From Bacteroidota bacterium (GTDB taxonomy: Bacteria > Bacteroidota > Bacteroidia > Chitinophagales > Chitinophagaceae), in assembly GCA_023392575.1 (NCBI GenBank), contig JAEVYV010000108.1, positions 1 through 23,322 of the forward strand: a stretch of 23,322 nucleotides of DNA, given 5' to 3'. The translations under genes were made by a program, and so were the position numbers. Positions 22,112 to 23,322 of the stretch are shown piece by piece (position 1 is the stretch's first letter; each line of letters starts with the position of its first letter). Under the pieces are notes generated by a model. It did no database searches and was not told where the DNA came from. It saw nothing but the letters and a program-made list of their open reading frames with translations.

Positions 22112-23322
22112 CTAAAAATCCAGCTCCATTCTCAATCGGTCCCGCAGCTCTTTTACCAGCGGATATTGTTCAATGATTTTTTGATACTGCTCCCGCGAAC
22201 TTAAAGGAAGATCCACCTGGATCTCTTCTACGGCGCCTTCTACCAGTACAATAATGAACTGGAGTTGCCGGTTACCCAGTTCGGTTTGTAAAAACTCACT
22301 GGCTTTGTTGCGTTCCAGTTCCAAAAACTTTTGGTTGATGTTGTTGCCAACCACGGCTTCAAAACTGTTGGCGTCCTTTATTTGCAGTTGCGCTATTTCA
22401 AAACTTTGCCAGGCGGGGTTTTTGGCTTCTTTCAAATGAGCAATGAATTGATCCCAGGCCGCTTTTAACGAGCTTTCCTCCAAAGGCCTGTCTGCAATAG
22501 GGGCAGTATGGCTGCCATTGCTTACCTTTTGTCGGATGGCATCCAGCGAGGAAAGTTTTTTGCCTGCGGCTTTAGGGATGGGCGGCGGTGTTAACGCCGG
22601 TGCCGGTGTAGGAGCAGTTGCCGGCGCAACGGGCGGTGCCTGGTAAACTTCTTTTTTTTCTTCTGCTACAGAAACAGGCTCTTTTGCAACAGGCAGCGGT
22701 TCGGGCCTGGTTTCAATAATCAATTTTGCCTCGCTGGGTTTTGCCTTGGGCGCTGGGGGCGGCGTGGTGGCGGCAGATGTGGCAATGGGAGCAATATTTC
22801 TAAAAGCAACAGCCCGGGCTCCGTCAACTATTTTTTTTTTATCAACCCCTGCTCCGGTGGCAGTGAGCTGCAAAGCCTGTTGCAGGTAGCAAAGCTTGAT
22901 CAAGGCCAGTTCTACGTGCAGTCGTTTGTTTCGGGCCGAACGGAAATTAATTTCGGCTTCATTTAAAATATTCAGGGCACTAACCAGGTAACCGGCATCG
23001 GTTCTTTTGGCGGTTTCGGCATAGCGCTGCCGGAAGCTTTCCACCACTTCCAGCAAACCGGACACCCGTTCATCTTTACAGATCAAAAGATTGCGCAGAA
23101 ATTCGGCAAAACCGTTCAGCACCATATCGCCTTCAAATCCTTTTTTATCGATGTCGTTGTAGAGCAACATGGCGCCGGCTAGGTCCTGGTTGAGCATGCA
23201 ATCGATCAATTTGAAATAATAATCGGCATCAAGAATATTTAAGTGCTCAATGGTATTCTCGTACGTCACTTCGCCGTTGGTAAAGCTGACAATTTTATCC
23301 AGGATGCTCAGCGCATCCCGCA
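22112..23322 (-). CDS. dnaX: DNA polymerase III subunit gamma/tau, C-terminal part (runs off the window)
   Basis: The frame is open to the window edge, so the ATPase (clamp-loader) domain lies beyond base 23322. The visible start RDALSILDKIVSFTNG is the end of the AAA+ region (sensor-2 area), followed by domain III (HLNILDADYYFKLIDCML, RLHVELALIKLCYLQQAL). A Pro/Ala/Lys-rich linker follows at about 190-255 residues after the first visible internal GTG (23269). A tau-like C-terminal domain then ends in RLRMELDF. Gamma/tau loads the sliding clamp at the replication fork. The last part (AAWDQFIAHLKE to the end) is the Bacteroidota-type C-terminal domain. The internal GTG at 23269 is not the true start. 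Confidence 0.9.
   Translation of the reverse strand, partial: RDALSILDKIVSFTNGEVTYENTIEHLNILDADYYFKLIDCMLNQDLAGAMLLYNDIDKKGFEGDMVLNGFAEFLRNLLICKDERVSGLLEVVESFRQRYAETAKRTDAGYLVSALNILNEAEINFRSARNKRLHVELALIKLCYLQQALQLTATGAGVDKKKIVDGARAVAFRNIAPIATSAATTPPPAPKAKPSEAKLIIETRPEPLPVAKEPVSVAEEKKEVYQAPPVAPATAPTPAPALTPPPIPKAAGKKLSSLDAIRQKVSNGSHTAPIADRPLEESSLKAAWDQFIAHLKEAKNPAWQSFEIAQLQIKDANSFEAVVGNNINQKFLELERNKASEFLQTELGNRQLQFIIVLVEGAVEEIQVDLPLSSREQYQKIIEQYPLVKELRDRLRMELDF

Overview
This window comes from a Bacteroidota chromosome, most likely the Chitinophagaceae or a close relative. The evidence is the Bacteroidetes-type -7 promoter elements (TAnnTTTG) in place of clear Shine-Dalgarno sites, lipoprotein-rich periplasmic redox proteins, a Wzi/RemB-like outer-membrane barrel, a Sec-type (clade II) NosZ start, and the style of the housekeeping proteins. 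The genus assignment is inference.

Region 1 (1-12769) is a compact nitrogen-oxide respiration and nitric-oxide defence island. Leftward, a lipoprotein cytochrome c (335-808) leads into nosZ (1-312, cut by the window edge). Rightward from the same intergenic region runs a tight operon: a Ric-type di-iron protein with two extra DUF2249 domains, a DUF1858/DUF2249 protein, a multi-pass membrane protein, a DUF59 Fe-S assembly factor, an Rrf2 regulator and a group III truncated haemoglobin. A decayed small-lipoprotein gene follows, then a second cytochrome c closely related to the first. Next, leftward, come nirK and a heme-copper-oxidase-like membrane protein. Rightward from the nirK promoter region are a second Rrf2 regulator and a second Ric. 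The island ends with a PAS sensor histidine kinase and a response regulator in which a receiver is fused to a Crp/Fnr body. No canonical NO reductase is present.

The two divergent intergenic regions, nos/Ric and nirK/Rrf2, carry five TGA-N6-TCA dyads of Crp/Fnr type. At three of the four promoters a dyad lies 23-24 bp upstream of a TAnnTTTG-like -7 element. The Crp/Fnr-type regulator encoded at 11711-12769 keeps the Glu and Arg that read TGA half-sites in Crp and Fnr. I therefore propose that the kinase/receiver-Crp pair controls both divergons. This is a prediction from sequence only.

Region 2 (12770-23322) is mostly ordinary chromosome: an outer-membrane barrel protein, dihydroorotase, a short MutS-family ATPase, an M1 aminopeptidase, the pyruvate dehydrogenase E2 subunit with two lipoyl domains, an AT-richer SRPBCC membrane protein, and the C-terminal part of DNA polymerase III gamma/tau. 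Bidirectional hairpin terminators separate the convergent pairs at about 12.8 kb and 18.9 kb. I saw no tRNA, rRNA, CRISPR array, transposase or integrase.
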